Below, piece by piece: positions 1-10,172 of a stretch of DNA of 64,000 nt. The stretch comes from Candidatus Pantoea haifensis. Its GTDB lineage: Bacteria; Pseudomonadota; Gammaproteobacteria; Enterobacterales; Enterobacteriaceae. The number at the start of each line of letters is the position of its first letter. Positions within the stretch are counted from its first letter, which is position 1. The notes beneath the pieces were generated by a model, which was not told the DNA's origin, did no database searches, and saw nothing but the letters and a program-made list of their open reading frames with translations. The translations under genes were made by a program, and so were the position numbers. The stretch spans positions 806,001 to 870,000 of the forward strand of contig JAGTWN010000004.1 of the NCBI GenBank assembly GCA_018842655.1. The letters are read 5' to 3'.

Positions 1-414
1 CTGCTGCTGTTTCAGCGTGCAGAACCGGCATCCAGCTGGACCATTTTTATCTGTTCCATCTGGCCAATGATCATCAACACCGCTGAAGGCGTGCAGCGGA
101 TTCCACAGGATTACCTCAATGTGGCGCGGGTGTTGCAACTCTCTGAATGGACGGTGATGCGCCGCATTTTACTGCCTGCCGTACTGCCAGCGGTGTTAAC
201 CGGCGTGCGCCTTTCCATCGGTATCGCCTGGCTGGTGATTGTCGCCGCTGAAATGCTGACCGGCGGTCTGGGTATTGGCTTCTGGATCTGGAATGAGTGG
301 AACAACCTCAACGTGGAAAACATCCTGATCGCCATCCTGATTATTGGCGTGGTGGGGCTGCTACTGGAGCAGGGCCTGATGCTACTGGTTCGTCGTTTTA
401 GCTGGGATAAATAA
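1..414 (+). CDS. nasE: Nitrate ABC transporter permease (NasE/NrtB-like), 5' end outside window
   Basis: The frame is open from base 1 to the TAA at 412-414, so the first part of the gene lies outside the window. The visible 137 residues are hydrophobic and carry the cytoplasmic EAA-loop region typical of binding-protein-dependent permeases (NTAEGVQRIPQDYLNVARVL), followed by two or three membrane spans. The protein would be the inner-membrane channel of a nitrate/nitrite importer of the NrtB/NasE family. The substrate is assigned from the next genes, which encode the matching ATPase and the whole nitrate-to-ammonia pathway; by sequence alone it could also be a taurine or sulfonate permease. 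The gap to the ATPase gene is 10 bp, so one transcript is expected. Confidence 0.85.
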   Translation: MLLFQRAEPASSWTIFICSIWPMIINTAEGVQRIPQDYLNVARVLQLSEWTVMRRILLPAVLPAVLTGVRLSIGIAWLVIVAAEMLTGGLGIGFWIWNEWNNLNVENILIAILIIGVVGLLLEQGLMLLVRRFSWDK

Positions 415-424
415 GGGGATCGCC

Positions 425-1210
425 ATGCAACACATTATTCGTGTAGAGCAGGTCAGTCAGCGTTTTAACACTTCGGGCGGCGATTTCCTCGCGCTTGATA
501 ACGTCAGCTTTGATATTCGTGAGGGCGAAACCCTGAGCCTGATCGGCCACTCCGGCTGCGGCAAATCGACGTTGCTGAATTTGATTGCCGGTTTGACCCG
601 TCCCAGCAGCGGTGTGCTGCTGTGTGATAACCGTGAAATCACCGGCCCTGGCCCGGAACGTGCTGTGGTATTTCAAAACCATTCGCTGCTGCCGTGGTTA
701 ACCACTTATCAGAACGTTGAGCTGGCGGTACAGCAGGTCTTCAAAGGCAAAATGAGTAAAGCTGAGATGGGTGACTGGATTGAGCACAATCTCAATCGTG
801 TGCAGATGAGTCACGCCATGCACAAGCGCCCCAGCGAAATCTCAGGCGGCATGAAACAGCGTGTTGGCATTGCGCGCGCGCTGGCGATGAAACCGCGTGT
901 GCTGCTGCTCGACGAACCTTTCGGGGCGCTTGATGCATTAACCCGTGCGCATTTGCAGGACAGCGTGATGCGCATTCAGCAGGAACTCAACACCACTATC
1001 GTGCTGATTACTCATGACGTGGACGAAGCGGTGCTGTTGTCGGATCGGGTACTGATGATGACCAACGGCCCGGCAGCGCAGGTGGGCGACATTCTTACCA
1101 TCGATCTACCGCGCCCACGTTCGCGCGTGGCGCTGGCAGATGATGCGCGCTACCACCATTTACGCCAGAAAATCCTGCATTTCCTCTATGAAAAACAGAC
1201 TGCGGCGTGA
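425..1210 (+). CDS. nasD: Nitrate ABC transporter ATP-binding protein (NasD/NrtD-like)
   Basis: This 261-residue ATPase would power nitrate import at the inner membrane. Visible motifs in order are Walker A GHSGCGKST (about residues 41-49), the Q-loop in AVVFQNHSLLPW, the ABC signature ISGGMKQR, Walker B VLLLDEPFGALD and the switch histidine in LITHDVDEA. The arrangement matches the NrtD/TauB/SsuB branch. The ATG at 425 follows a purine-rich AAGGGGAT ribosome site and the gene sits 10 bp after the permease stop and 10 bp before nasC. Nitrate is inferred from the downstream reductases; no binding-protein gene is visible, and it is probably upstream of the window as in the Klebsiella nasFEDCBA order. 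Confidence 0.88.
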   Translation: MQHIIRVEQVSQRFNTSGGDFLALDNVSFDIREGETLSLIGHSGCGKSTLLNLIAGLTRPSSGVLLCDNREITGPGPERAVVFQNHSLLPWLTTYQNVELAVQQVFKGKMSKAEMGDWIEHNLNRVQMSHAMHKRPSEISGGMKQRVGIARALAMKPRVLLLDEPFGALDALTRAHLQDSVMRIQQELNTTIVLITHDVDEAVLLSDRVLMMTNGPAAQVGDILTIDLPRPRSRVALADDARYHHLRQKILHFLYEKQTAA

Positions 1211-1220
1211 GGAGCCCACC

Positions 1221-2408
1221 ATGAAACAGCGGCTGCTGGTGATTGGCAATGGCATGGCGGGTATGCGGATGGTGGAAACGCTGCTGCAACGCGCGCCGCA
1301 GCGTTACGCCATTACGGTCATCGGGCGTGAACCGCACGGCAATTATAACCGTGTGCTGTTGTCGCCGGTGCTGGCGGGCGAAAAAGCCTTTGCCGACACG
1401 CTGATCCACGATCTTGACTGGTACCGCGACAATGGCGTCACGCTACTGGCGGGAGAAACGGTGGTGCACGTCGATCTTAGCGCACGCTGTGTGGTTACCT
1501 GTCAGCGTCAGCTTCACTGGGATCGACTGGTGTTTGCTACCGGCTCACAGCCGCGTATGCCTGACATTCCCGGCATCCGGCATTCCCACGTAAGCGGGTT
1601 ACGCAACCTGCAGGATGTGACCACGTTACAGGCGGGCAAGGGGCCGGTGGTGGTACTGGGCGGCGGGTTTCTTGGCATTGAGACTGCGGCTGCGCTGAAC
1701 AAACAGGGACGTGATGTCACGCTGGTGCATCACAAGCCCTGGCTGCTGGATCGCCAGCTGGATGCCAGGGCGGGTGATTTACTGGCAGAGCAGTTGCGTA
1801 AGCGCGGCATTGTCTGCGAACTCAACAGCGGCTTAGCCGCGATTGCAGAGCAGAGTGTGGTGCTCAGCGACGGCAGCAGCCGTCCGGCACAGCAGGTAGT
1901 GATAGCTATCGGTGTGCTGCCAGAGATTGCAGTCGCGCAGGCGGCTGGCGTGCCGTGTCAGCGCGGTATTGTGGTTGATCGACAACTGCGCACCCGGATC
2001 CCCGCCGTCTATGCGCTGGGTGAATGCTGCGAAATCGGGGATGAAACTTTTGGCCTGGTGGCACCCTGTCTGGCGCAGGCGGCGGTGCTGGCTGCGCAGC
2101 TGGCGGATACGCCGCAAGCCGATTTCCACACCGAAGAGAGCGGTACACGTCTTAAAGTCAGCGGTATTTCGCTGTTCAGCGCAGGCGATATTCGCGAAGC
2201 GCCTTCTTTAACCAGTTTCGATCCGCTCTCCGGGCACTATCGACGTCTTTTCTTAAAGCATGGGCGGCTAAATGGCGTGCTGCTGTTTGGCGACAGCCAG
2301 CAGGGCGCATCGCTGTTAGCGCGCCTGCACGCTGCCGACCGCGTTAGCGTTGAGACGCTGTTTGGCCTTGATGAACCTGAACCGCAGCCTCAGGCTGCAG
2401 GAAGCCTT
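1221..2408 (+). CDS. nasC: NasC-like FAD/NAD(P)H oxidoreductase subunit of assimilatory nitrate reductase
   Basis: About 396 residues of a pyridine-nucleotide-disulfide oxidoreductase fold. It has an N-terminal FAD-binding glycine motif (IGNGMAGMR), a second dinucleotide motif in VVLGGGFLGIE (about 150-160) and the FAD-contacting segment YALGECCEI. In the Klebsiella system NasC passes electrons from NADH to NasA. ATG 1221 is chosen because it follows GAGGAG and begins with the FAD motif; the frame is open further upstream but overlaps nasD. The frame has no stop and runs straight into nasB at 2409. Because many genes here have lost single bases, the natural end of nasC is uncertain: one missing base near 2361-2365 would place a TGA at 2369-2371. 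Confidence 0.8.
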
Positions 2409-5287
2409 ATGATGAGTAAACCTACACTCGCTGTGATCGGCCACGGCATGGTTAGCCACCATTTCCTGGAGCAGTTGGTTGCACGTGAACTGCATCAGCA
2501 TTATCACATTGTGGTCTACGGCGAAGAGCACCAGCTGGCTTACGATCGCGTACATCTTTCTGAATATTTCACAGGCAAAAGCGCCGACGACCTATCGCTG
2601 GTGAGCGAGGGCTTTTTCGCCCGACACGACATTGAATTGCGCAGCGGTTGTCAGGTGGTTGCGATTGATCGCCAGCAACGCAGTCTGCGCGACAGCGCGG
2701 GCAACGAGCTGGCATGGGATAAGCTGGTGCTGGCAACCGGGTCACGCGCTTTTGTGCCGCCGATGCCGGGACACGATGGCGATCGCTGCTTCGTCTATCG
2801 CACGCTGGACGATCTCGATGCGATCGCGGCCTGCGCCCGCCAGAGCACACGCGGCGTCGTCATTGGCGGCGGTTTGCTTGGCCTTGAGGCGGCAAATGCC
2901 CTGAAACAGCTTGGTCTTGAGACACACGTTGTGGAATTTGCGCCGCGCCTGATGGCAGTACAACTGGATGATGGCGGGGCGCTGATGCTGCGCCAGAAAA
3001 TCGATGCGCTTGGCGTTACCGTTCACACCTCAAAACAGACTGAAGCGATTGAACCGCAGGAGGATGGCAGTCTCCTGCTGCGCTTTGCGGATGGCGGCCT
3101 GCTGCCGACCGATTTAGTGCTGTTCTCTGCAGGCATTCGTCCACGCGATGAGCTGGCGCGCAGTGCAGGCTTAATCCTGGGGCCGCGTGGCGGCATTGAG
3201 ATCAACGATCGCTGCCAGACCAGCGATGACGCTGTTTTTGCTATCGGTGAATGCGCCCTGTGGAACGGTCAGATTTTCGGTCTGGTTGCGCCGGGTTATC
3301 AAATGGCGCGTGTGCTGGCAGGGCATTTAGCCGCTGAGGCCAGCGCCTTTAGCGGTGCAGATATGAGTACCAAACTCAAGCTGTTAGGCGTTGAGGTGGC
3401 TTCATTTGGTGATGCGCATGGCCGCACTGCAGCGAGTCAAAGCTACCACTGGACGGACGGCCCTAAAGGCATCTACAAAAAAATCGTGGTCTCGGGCGAC
3501 AGCAAATTGCTGTTGGGCGGCGTGCTGGTGGGCGACAGCAGCGATTATGCCACCCTGTTACAGATGATGTTGAATAAACTGCCGCTGCCAGCCTCACCTG
3601 AAAGTTTAATTCTTCCGGCGCTGGCTGGCGCGCCGGTGAAAGCACTCGGCGTGGCGGCGCTGCCCGACAGCGCGCAGGTCTGCTCCTGCCATAACGTCAG
3701 CAAAGGCGATATCTGTGCGGCAGTACAAGGCGGCTGCGGCGACATGGCCAGCGTGAAAAGCTGCACCAAAGCGGCGACCGGCTGCGGTGGCTGCTCGGCG
3801 CTGGTGAAGCAGGTGATGGAATTCCAGCTGGAAAACCTCGGCGTAGAAGTAAAAAAGATGTTTGCGATCACTTTGCTTACTCACGTCAGGAGCTGTATCA
3901 CCTGATTCGCGTCGGCGAGATTAAGACCTTCGACGCCTTGCTGGCGGCGCACGGTCGTGGTCACGGCTGCGAAGTCTGTAAGCCGCTGGCCGCATCGCTA
4001 CTGGCCTCCTGCTGGAATGATTATCTGCTTAAGCCAGCTCATTTGCCGTTGCAGGACACGAACGATCGCTACTTTGCCAATATTCAAAAAGATGGCACCT
4101 ATTCCGTGGTGCCGCGCGTGCCAGCGGGCGAAATTACACCCCAGGGCTTGATTGCTATCGGTGAAGTGGCAGCCCGTTACGATCTTTATACCAAGATCAC
4201 CGGCGGCCAGCGTATCGATCTGTTTGGTGCGCGTCTCGATCAGTTGCCTGATATCTGGCAGGACCTGCTGGCAGCAGGTTTTGAAACCGGTCACGCCTAT
4301 GGCAAATCGCTGCGCACGGTGAAATCCTGCGTCGGTTCAACCTGGTGTCGCTACGGCGTACAGGATTCCACCGCCTTCGCCATTGCGCTGGAGAATCGCT
4401 ATAAGGGGTTACGTGCGCCACACAAAATCAAAATGGCCGTTTCAGGCTGCACGCGGGAATGTGCCGAAGCGCAGAGCAAGGATATTGGCGTGATCGCCAC
4501 TGAAAAAGGCTGGAATCTTTATGTTTGCGGCAACGGTGGTATGAAGCCGCGCCATGCGGATCTGTTTGCCAGCGATCTCGACGACGAAACTCTGATCCGC
4601 TATGTCGATCGCATTTTGATGTTCTACGTGCGCACCGCCGATCGTTTGCAGCGCACCAGCGTCTGGATGGATAACATGGAAGGTGGTCTCGACTATCTGC
4701 GTCAGGTGGTGATTGAAGACAGCCTCGGCATTGGCGAGACGCTGGAGCGGGAGATGCAGCAGGTGGTTGAAACCTACCAGTGCGAATGGCAAACCACCTT
4801 GCAGGATCCAACGCGACGTGCACTGTTTACGCCCACCCTTAACAGCACTCAGCCGGACGAAACGCTGCACTATGCTCGCGTGCGCGGTCAACGCCAGCCG
4901 CAGGCTGCCGACGTCATGCCTTTGATGCATTTGCCCGCCGAACCCTGGAGCGCGGTGTGTGATCTGGATGCGATTCCTTCACAGGCGGGCATTGGCGCCC
5001 GGCTTGGCAGTGAACGTATCGCGCTGTTCCGTTTTGGTGATGCGTTATATGCACTGGAAGATCGTGAACCCGGCAGCGATGCCAGCGTGCTGTCCCGCGG
5101 TATCCTTGGCGATGTGGGCGGAGAGCCAGTGGTGATTTCACCCTTGTATAAACAGCGCATCCGTTTACGCGACGGACAAAGTCTGGATAACCCGCAGCTG
5201 CAGCTGCGCTGCTGGCCGGTGAAGCTGGAAGCCGGACAAATTTGGCTGGCGAACCGTCCGCTTAATCTGATGGCGCAGGCATCATGA
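2409..5287 (+). CDS. nasB: NasB-like sirohaem nitrite reductase with C-terminal NirD-type domain; apparent frameshift
   Basis: Reduces nitrite to ammonia in the cytoplasm. Order of domains: FAD/NAD(P)H reductase (first about 400 residues, AVIGHGMVSHH), a [2Fe-2S] BFD-type module (CSCHNVSKGD then TGCGGCSAL), the sirohaem/4Fe-4S domain with CVGSTWC and GCTREC, and a NirD/Rieske-like end after MPLMHLPAEPW. A 5'-proximal AGGAA ribosome site precedes ATG 2409/2412. The reading frame breaks at the A6 run 3851-3856; one extra A restores the conserved segment between the BFD module and the sirohaem domain. The restored length is 959 residues, near the roughly 957 I recall for Klebsiella NasB. Without repair the gene reads as two pieces, ending at 3905 and restarting near 3938. 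Confidence 0.88.
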
Positions 5288-7898
5288 ATACCACCTGTCC
5301 CTATTGCGGTGTCGGCTGCGGCGTCAGCGTCACGCGGCAGGACGATAGCCGGGCGCAGGTTACGGGTGACAGCCAGCATCCCGCCAATTTTGGCCGGTTG
5401 TGTGTAAAGGGCGCAGCGTTAGGCGAGACGCTGCAACAGGCAGGGCGACTGTTGTGGCCGCAGGTAAATCAGCAGCGCGTAAGCATGGATGCGGCGCTTG
5501 ATGCGGTAGCAAGCGGCCTGCGTGACGTTATTGAGCAGTATGGCCCGCAGGCAGTGGCGTTTTATGGTTCAGGTCAGTTACTGACGGAAGATTATTACGT
5601 TGCTAATAAACTGATGAAAGGATTTATCGGTGCGGCCAATATCGACACCAATTCCCGGCTCTGCATGGCTTCAGCCGTAGTGGGCTACAAACGCGCCCTC
5701 GGGGCGGATGCTGTGCCCTGTTGCTATGAAGATCTGGAATGCGCTGATGTGGTAGTTATGGTGGGATCTAACGCTGCCTGGGCGCATCCTGTGGTGTTTC
5801 AGCGGCTGGTCCAGGCGAAACAGCAGCGACCGGGCATGCAGGTGGTGGTGATCGATCCGCGTCGGACCGCCAGCTGTGAGTTAGCCGACCTGCATTTGCC
5901 GCTGCGTCCCGGTAGCGATAGCGCGCTGTTCTCTGGTTTGCTGAACTGGCTGGCAGAGAACAATGGCATAGATGCCAGTATGCTGCCACACCTGACAGGC
6001 GTTGACGCCAGCTTACGCGCTGCCAGCCACTGGACGCTGAGTCGCGTTGCGCACGCCTGCGATCTTGAGCCAGACCAGGTGCTGGCTTTCTGGCAACTGT
6101 TTGCCAGCACTGCACGTGTGTTGACACTGTGGTGCATGGGGATCAATCAGTCTGTCACCGGCAGTGACAATAACAACGCGATTCTCAATGCCCATCTGCT
6201 GAGCGGCAAAATAGGGCATCCCGGCTCTGGGCCGTTTTCGCTTACCGGGCAACCCAACGCCATGGGCGGACGCGAAGTGGGCGGGCTGGCAAATCAGCTG
6301 GCGGCGCACATGACATTTAATGAGGCCGACTGCGATCGTCTGCAACGCTTTTGGCAAAGCCCCACCATCGCGCGTCAACCCGGTTTGATGGCGGTCGATC
6401 TGTTCGATGCGATTGAGCGAGGTGATGTCAAAGCGGTATGGATTATGGGAACCAATCCGGCGGTGTCGATGCCGGAAGGCAACCGTATCGCGCAGGCGTT
6501 GGCGAATTGTCCACTGGTTATCGTTTCCGATGTGTTGGCGCACACCGATACCAGCGCCTTTGCCGATATTTTGTTGCCTGCGCTCGGCTGGGGCGAAAAA
6601 AATGGCACGGTGACCAACTCTGAACGGCGGATATCACGCCAGCGCGCATTCGTTCCCGCACCGGGGAGGCAAAAGCGGACTGGTGGCTACTGGCGCAAGT
6701 GGCGCAGCGTTTAGGGTTTAGCGCGGCGTTTAACTGGACCCATCCGGCACAAATCTTTCGTGAACATGCTGCGTTGTCTGGCTTCGAAAATAACGGGCAG
6801 CGGGCATTTGATATCAGCGCACTGGCCGCGCTCAGTGACAGCGAGTGGGACAGGTTGCGTCCGGTTCAGTGGCCGGTAAATGCACAACATCCCGAGGGCT
6901 GCGCGCGCCTGTTCGCCGATCGCCGCTTTTATCATTCTGATGGCAAGGCGCGTTTGATCCCGCCTGAAACAGGGCAAACAGCAACGGTAGATCTCCATTA
7001 TCCCCTGTTGATGAACACCGGACGGATACGCGATCAGTGGCACACCATGACGCGCACCGGTGCTGTTCCGCGCCTGATGCAGCATTGCGACGAACCTTTT
7101 ATCGCGCTGCATCCTGAAGATGCAAATCACTATGGCGTCACGGCGGGCACCCTGGCGCGGGTGCAGTCGCATCATGGCTGGATCGTGGCCCGCGTGTCGC
7201 TCGACACTGGCTTACGGCGTGGCGAGCTGTTTGTACCAATGCACTGGAATCGTCAGTTTAGTCAGCGCAGCAATGTCGACACGCTGGTTGCGGCAACCCG
7301 TTGTCCGGCATCGGGTCAGCCTGCGTTGAAGCAAACCGCTGTGCGCATTCAGCCAATCTCTACTGACTGGCAGGGCTGGCTTTGGCGGCGTGATCATCAG
7401 GCTCCCACCGGTATACGCTACTGGGCGCGAGCGCCACAGCAGGGTGTGCAGCGTTTTGCGCTGGGCGGTGAAGGCACACCGCAGAGCTGGCTCGCCTCTC
7501 AGCACGATTTAACTGGCCTGCAATTACAGATTGCCGCTGGCGGGCACGATTATCGCCTGCTGGCCTGGCGTGACGGTGAATTAGCGTTGGCGTTTTATGC
7601 GGGTTCACAGCGGCCTACCCTCGACCACGCTTTTGTTGCCGCTGGCTTTGCTACACCGGTGCAAAGCGCCGCGCAACGCCACGCTCTGTTGGCCGGGCAG
7701 GCGTCACAGGGTAGCGCGGCAGGGCGGATCATCTGCAGCTGCTTTGCGGTTGGCGAAAAGACGATCGCACAGGCTATCGCGCAAGGCTGCGCCACGCCCC
7801 AGGCGCTGGGCAACAAACTCAGGTGCGGAACAAATTGTGGCTCCTGCATTCCTGAACTGAAACAACTGCTTATCTCTTGCATAACGGAGAAAATATGA
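5284..7898 (+). CDS. nasA: Assimilatory nitrate reductase catalytic subunit NasA; apparent frameshift
   Basis: Molybdopterin enzyme that reduces nitrate to nitrite. The first residues carry the 4Fe-4S cysteines (Cys5, Cys8, Cys12, Cys40) of the CPYCGVGCG type. They are followed by the long Mo-bis-MGD domain (SRLCMASAVVGYK, NPNAMGGREVGG-like segment, MGTNPAVSMPEGN). A C-terminal BFD [2Fe-2S] module has ICSCFAVGEKT and RCGTNCGSC. The start ATG overlaps the nasB stop by 4 bp. The frame breaks at the G4 run 6663-6666; one added G joins the halves and gives 871 residues, close to the 866 I recall for Klebsiella NasA. The stop overlaps the next start (ATGA, 7895-7898). Confidence 0.9.
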
Positions 7899-8716
7899 CA
7901 CTTGCCATTGATGCACTGGATAAATTGCTGACGCCGCACGGGGCAGCATCTGCGCAGGGACGTGTCTGGTTGGTGGGCGCGGGTCCCGGTGACGTTGAGT
8001 TACTGACGGTAAAAGCCCTGCGTTTGCTGCATGGTGCAGAGGTTGTGGTCTATGACCGGCTGGTGAGCGAGGCGGTGATGGCCGAAGTGCCGGAGAGCGC
8101 ACTCTGTATCGATGTTGGTAAACGCCCCGGTCATCATGGACTGAAGCAATCACAAATCAATCAGCTACTGATTGATCTGGCGATCAGCGGTCGCAATGTG
8201 GTGCGCCTGAAAGGCGGCGACCCGTTCATTTTTGGTCGGGGCGGTGAAGAAATGGTGTGCCTGCAACAGGCTGGAATCGTTTGTGACGTAGTGCCTGGCA
8301 TCACCGCTGCGGTCGGCTGTGCGGCGGCCAGCGGCATTCCATTAACCCATCGCGATTGTGCGCAATCACTGCGTTTCATTACCGGCCACGGTCGCAGCGG
8401 TGAACCCCGGCTGGAGGATGCTTCACTGGCTGCGGCTAACCAGACGCTGGTGTTTTATATGGGGCTACGCTGGAGCGCCTCTATTAGCGCACAGCTACAG
8501 GCGCAGGGGCGAGAAGGTACGACGCCGGTCGCAATTATTGAAAACGGCACGCGGCCTGAGCAGCGGGTAATCATCACCACGTTAGCGGCGCTGGCAACCA
8601 CGGTTGAGAAAGAGCAGCCTGTTTCGCCTTCGTTGTTGATGATAGGCGAAGTGGTGCGCTATTACCGCAGCGCGATGCCGGTAAGTGGTGCGCCTGTGTC
8701 AGCGACGGCGGGATAG
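7895..8716 (+). CDS. cobA: Uroporphyrinogen-III C-methyltransferase (CobA/SUMT type)
   Basis: Single-domain S-adenosylmethionine uroporphyrinogen-III methyltransferase of 273 residues, making precorrin-2 for sirohaem. Family motifs are visible: VGAGPGDVELLTVKAL (N-terminal SAM loop), VYDRLVS, RLKGGDPFIFGRGGEE, VPGITAA and the PLTHRD segment. It lacks the CysG N-terminal dehydrogenase/ferrochelatase domain, so it only does the methylation steps. ATG 7895 overlaps the nasA stop by 4 bp and has GGAG at 7886-7889, so it is the last gene of the nas operon. Its presence there fits the sirohaem need of NasB. The last 20 residues are low in complexity and not conserved. Confidence 0.9.
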   Translation: MTLAIDALDKLLTPHGAASAQGRVWLVGAGPGDVELLTVKALRLLHGAEVVVYDRLVSEAVMAEVPESALCIDVGKRPGHHGLKQSQINQLLIDLAISGRNVVRLKGGDPFIFGRGGEEMVCLQQAGIVCDVVPGITAAVGCAAASGIPLTHRDCAQSLRFITGHGRSGEPRLEDASLAAANQTLVFYMGLRWSASISAQLQAQGREGTTPVAIIENGTRPEQRVIITTLAALATTVEKEQPVSPSLLMIGEVVRYYRSAMPVSGAPVSATAG

Positions 8717-8750
8717 GTTTGTCGCTTTGCGTTGGGTGTTCAGATCAGGA

Positions 8751-8826
8751 AAGGCATGCCCGTTCGCAAAGGAACCTCACACCTATGTGGGTCGGCCCCG
8801 GACGCTTTGCTCTTCGGGCATGCTTT
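8751..8826 (+). repeat. Nested inverted repeat in the convergent gap
   Basis: Outer arms AAGGCATGCCCG (8751-8762) and CGGGCATGCTTT (8815-8826) pair almost completely. Inner arms GCAAAG (8766-8771) and CTTTGC (8805-8810) pair perfectly. The central 33 bases include CACA/TGTG and a GC-rich segment. It lies between the stop of cobA (8716) and the stop of the convergent DeoR-type gene (9010). There is no T-run at either end, so it is not an ordinary intrinsic terminator. It might be a structured 3' end, a REP-like element or an RNA; the rest of 8717-9009 shows nothing recognisable. Confidence 0.55.
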
Positions 8827-9009
8827 ACCTTCCCGCTGGGTTTGATCCCTGCTGCTGAACAAAACGCAGCGTTAGCATCAGAGAGATGAGGGAGAGTCGT
8901 GGAGTAAAGCGTTCGCCGCATGGATGCTGCAGCCGGGCAACAGGGAAAGATTTACGTCCTCTTTACGTAACGCCTCTCTGCTACCCACTGTCAGGCACAA
9001 CAGAAGGTT

Positions 9010-9843
9010 TTACATTGCCCGCTTCAGCGGCAGCGGCGCGACCAGCACTTTTACCCCTAATGCCTCGAAAGCGGCAACCTGGGCTGCGCTAATGCCGTTA
9101 TCGGTGATCAGATAGTGAATATTGCTCCAGTCACACGGCAGGGCAAACATCGACACCTTGTCAATTTTGCTTGAATCAGCCACCACATACACCGTATTAG
9201 CAGAATTGATCATCGCCATTTTGACTTTGATATCGGTCTCGCTGGGGAAGCTTAAGCCGAGGCGCGGCGAAATACAGGCTGTGGCGAGAAACAATTTCTC
9301 CGCCAGCACATTCTCAAAGAAGTTTGCCGCTTTTTCGCCAGAAGTTGACAGCATTGGAAATTTAAACGTTCCGCCCGTCAGCAGAATATTGATGCCTGGC
9401 TCGCCACCCAGTTTTAGCGCAATGTTAACTGCTGTGGTCACCACTGACAGCCGACGAATATGCCCGATCGCATCGGTAATTGCTGTTGTGGTGGTGCCTG
9501 AATCGAAAATCACCGTGTCGCCATTTTCGATGTGTTGCGCTGCTAACCGACCAATGGCTTCTTTCTCTTCCAGATGCGTTTGCCGCTCCAGCAGCAAGGC
9601 GCCGGTATTTTGCTTGCCGGTCATTAAGGTTGCGCCACCGTGGTAGCGTTGCACAAAACCCTGTTTTTGCAGCATGCGCAGATCGGTTCTCAGCGTCGCT
9701 TCCGTCAGGCCAAAGGTTTCAGTTAAGGCTTTCACCGTCACCGTGCCATCTTCACGGATCATCTCCAGAATCTTCTCGCGGCGTTGCTGCATATCAGCCA
9801 GCTGCTCACTTTTGCTTTTCAATCGAAATGCTCCATTTTCCAT
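9010..9843 (-). CDS. DeoR/GlpR-family transcriptional regulator
   Basis: 277 residues. The N-terminal helix-turn-helix follows QQRREKILEMI and reads VTVKALTETFGLTEATLRTD (about residues 35-54), then RYHGGA, the hallmark junction of DeoR regulators. The C-terminal part is the sugar-phosphate isomerase-like sensor domain, with DSGTTTTAI binding the effector phosphate and DSSKIDK towards the end. Such proteins usually repress sugar or polyol genes until a phosphorylated sugar binds. It is divergent from the SDR-ABC island at 10173, with two matching palindromic sites in the gap, so it is the likely local regulator. The start at 9843 is the first ATG; a later in-frame start is possible. Confidence 0.88.
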   Translation of the reverse strand: MENGAFRLKSKSEQLADMQQRREKILEMIREDGTVTVKALTETFGLTEATLRTDLRMLQKQGFVQRYHGGATLMTGKQNTGALLLERQTHLEEKEAIGRLAAQHIENGDTVIFDSGTTTTAITDAIGHIRRLSVVTTAVNIALKLGGEPGINILLTGGTFKFPMLSTSGEKAANFFENVLAEKLFLATACISPRLGLSFPSETDIKVKMAMINSANTVYVVADSSKIDKVSMFALPCDWSNIHYLITDNGISAAQVAAFEALGVKVLVAPLPLKRAM

Positions 9844-9928
9844 TCGCGTTTAGTTAAGGCGAAGAAAGGCCTGTCGCAAAGTTTACCGCGCCATTTTAGC
9901 GATTGCGAGATGGCCGCAGGGGTTGTTT

Positions 9929-9944
9929 ATTTTCGAACGAAAAT
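9929..9944. promoter_or_regulatory. Putative DeoR-type operator, site 1
   Basis: ATTTTCGAACGAAAAT lies 86 bp upstream of the regulator start. It is a near-palindrome with a TTCGAA core. Its reverse complement recurs at 10113-10128 with 15 of 16 identical bases. Cores containing TTCG/CGAA are typical of GlpR-type operators. The pair brackets the divergent promoter region, which suggests binding by the adjacent DeoR protein and autoregulation. Confidence 0.5.
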
Positions 9945-10112
9945 CATAATTTGGCAGGATATTGATTTCCATCGTTTTACGCAGCGGGTAAATCCATATT
10001 ATTTCTTTGAATTGCAACGCTCCTCACGCTATTTCAATAAGATAAAAATAAAAACACCCCATTTGTATGAAATTTGATCTCACCCACACAACGTTTCTTT
10101 TCGATAGCATAT

Positions 10113-10128
10113 ATTTTTGTTCGAAAAT
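10113..10128. promoter_or_regulatory. Putative DeoR-type operator, site 2
   Basis: ATTTTTGTTCGAAAAT is 45 bp upstream of the SDR start at 10173. Read on the minus strand it is ATTTTCGAACAAAAAT, one base different from site 1. The centre-to-centre distance of 184 bp would permit looping. A further TTTTCGAT half-site sits at 10099-10106. The remainder of 9844-10172 is AT-rich promoter DNA without a gene. Confidence 0.5.
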
Positions 10129-10172
10129 GATGTGCTCAATTGCGATAGCGAATAGCGTAAGGAGTGAGGCTG

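Noticed and set aside
1140-1220. Upstream extension of the nasC frame to 1140
   Set aside because: It overlaps the nasD end and lacks a ribosome site; the FAD motif starts right after ATG 1221.
9844-10077. Plus-strand ORF 9784-10077 beside the regulator
   Set aside because: Shadow of the regulator's 5' end and AT-rich promoter DNA; no ribosome site or family.
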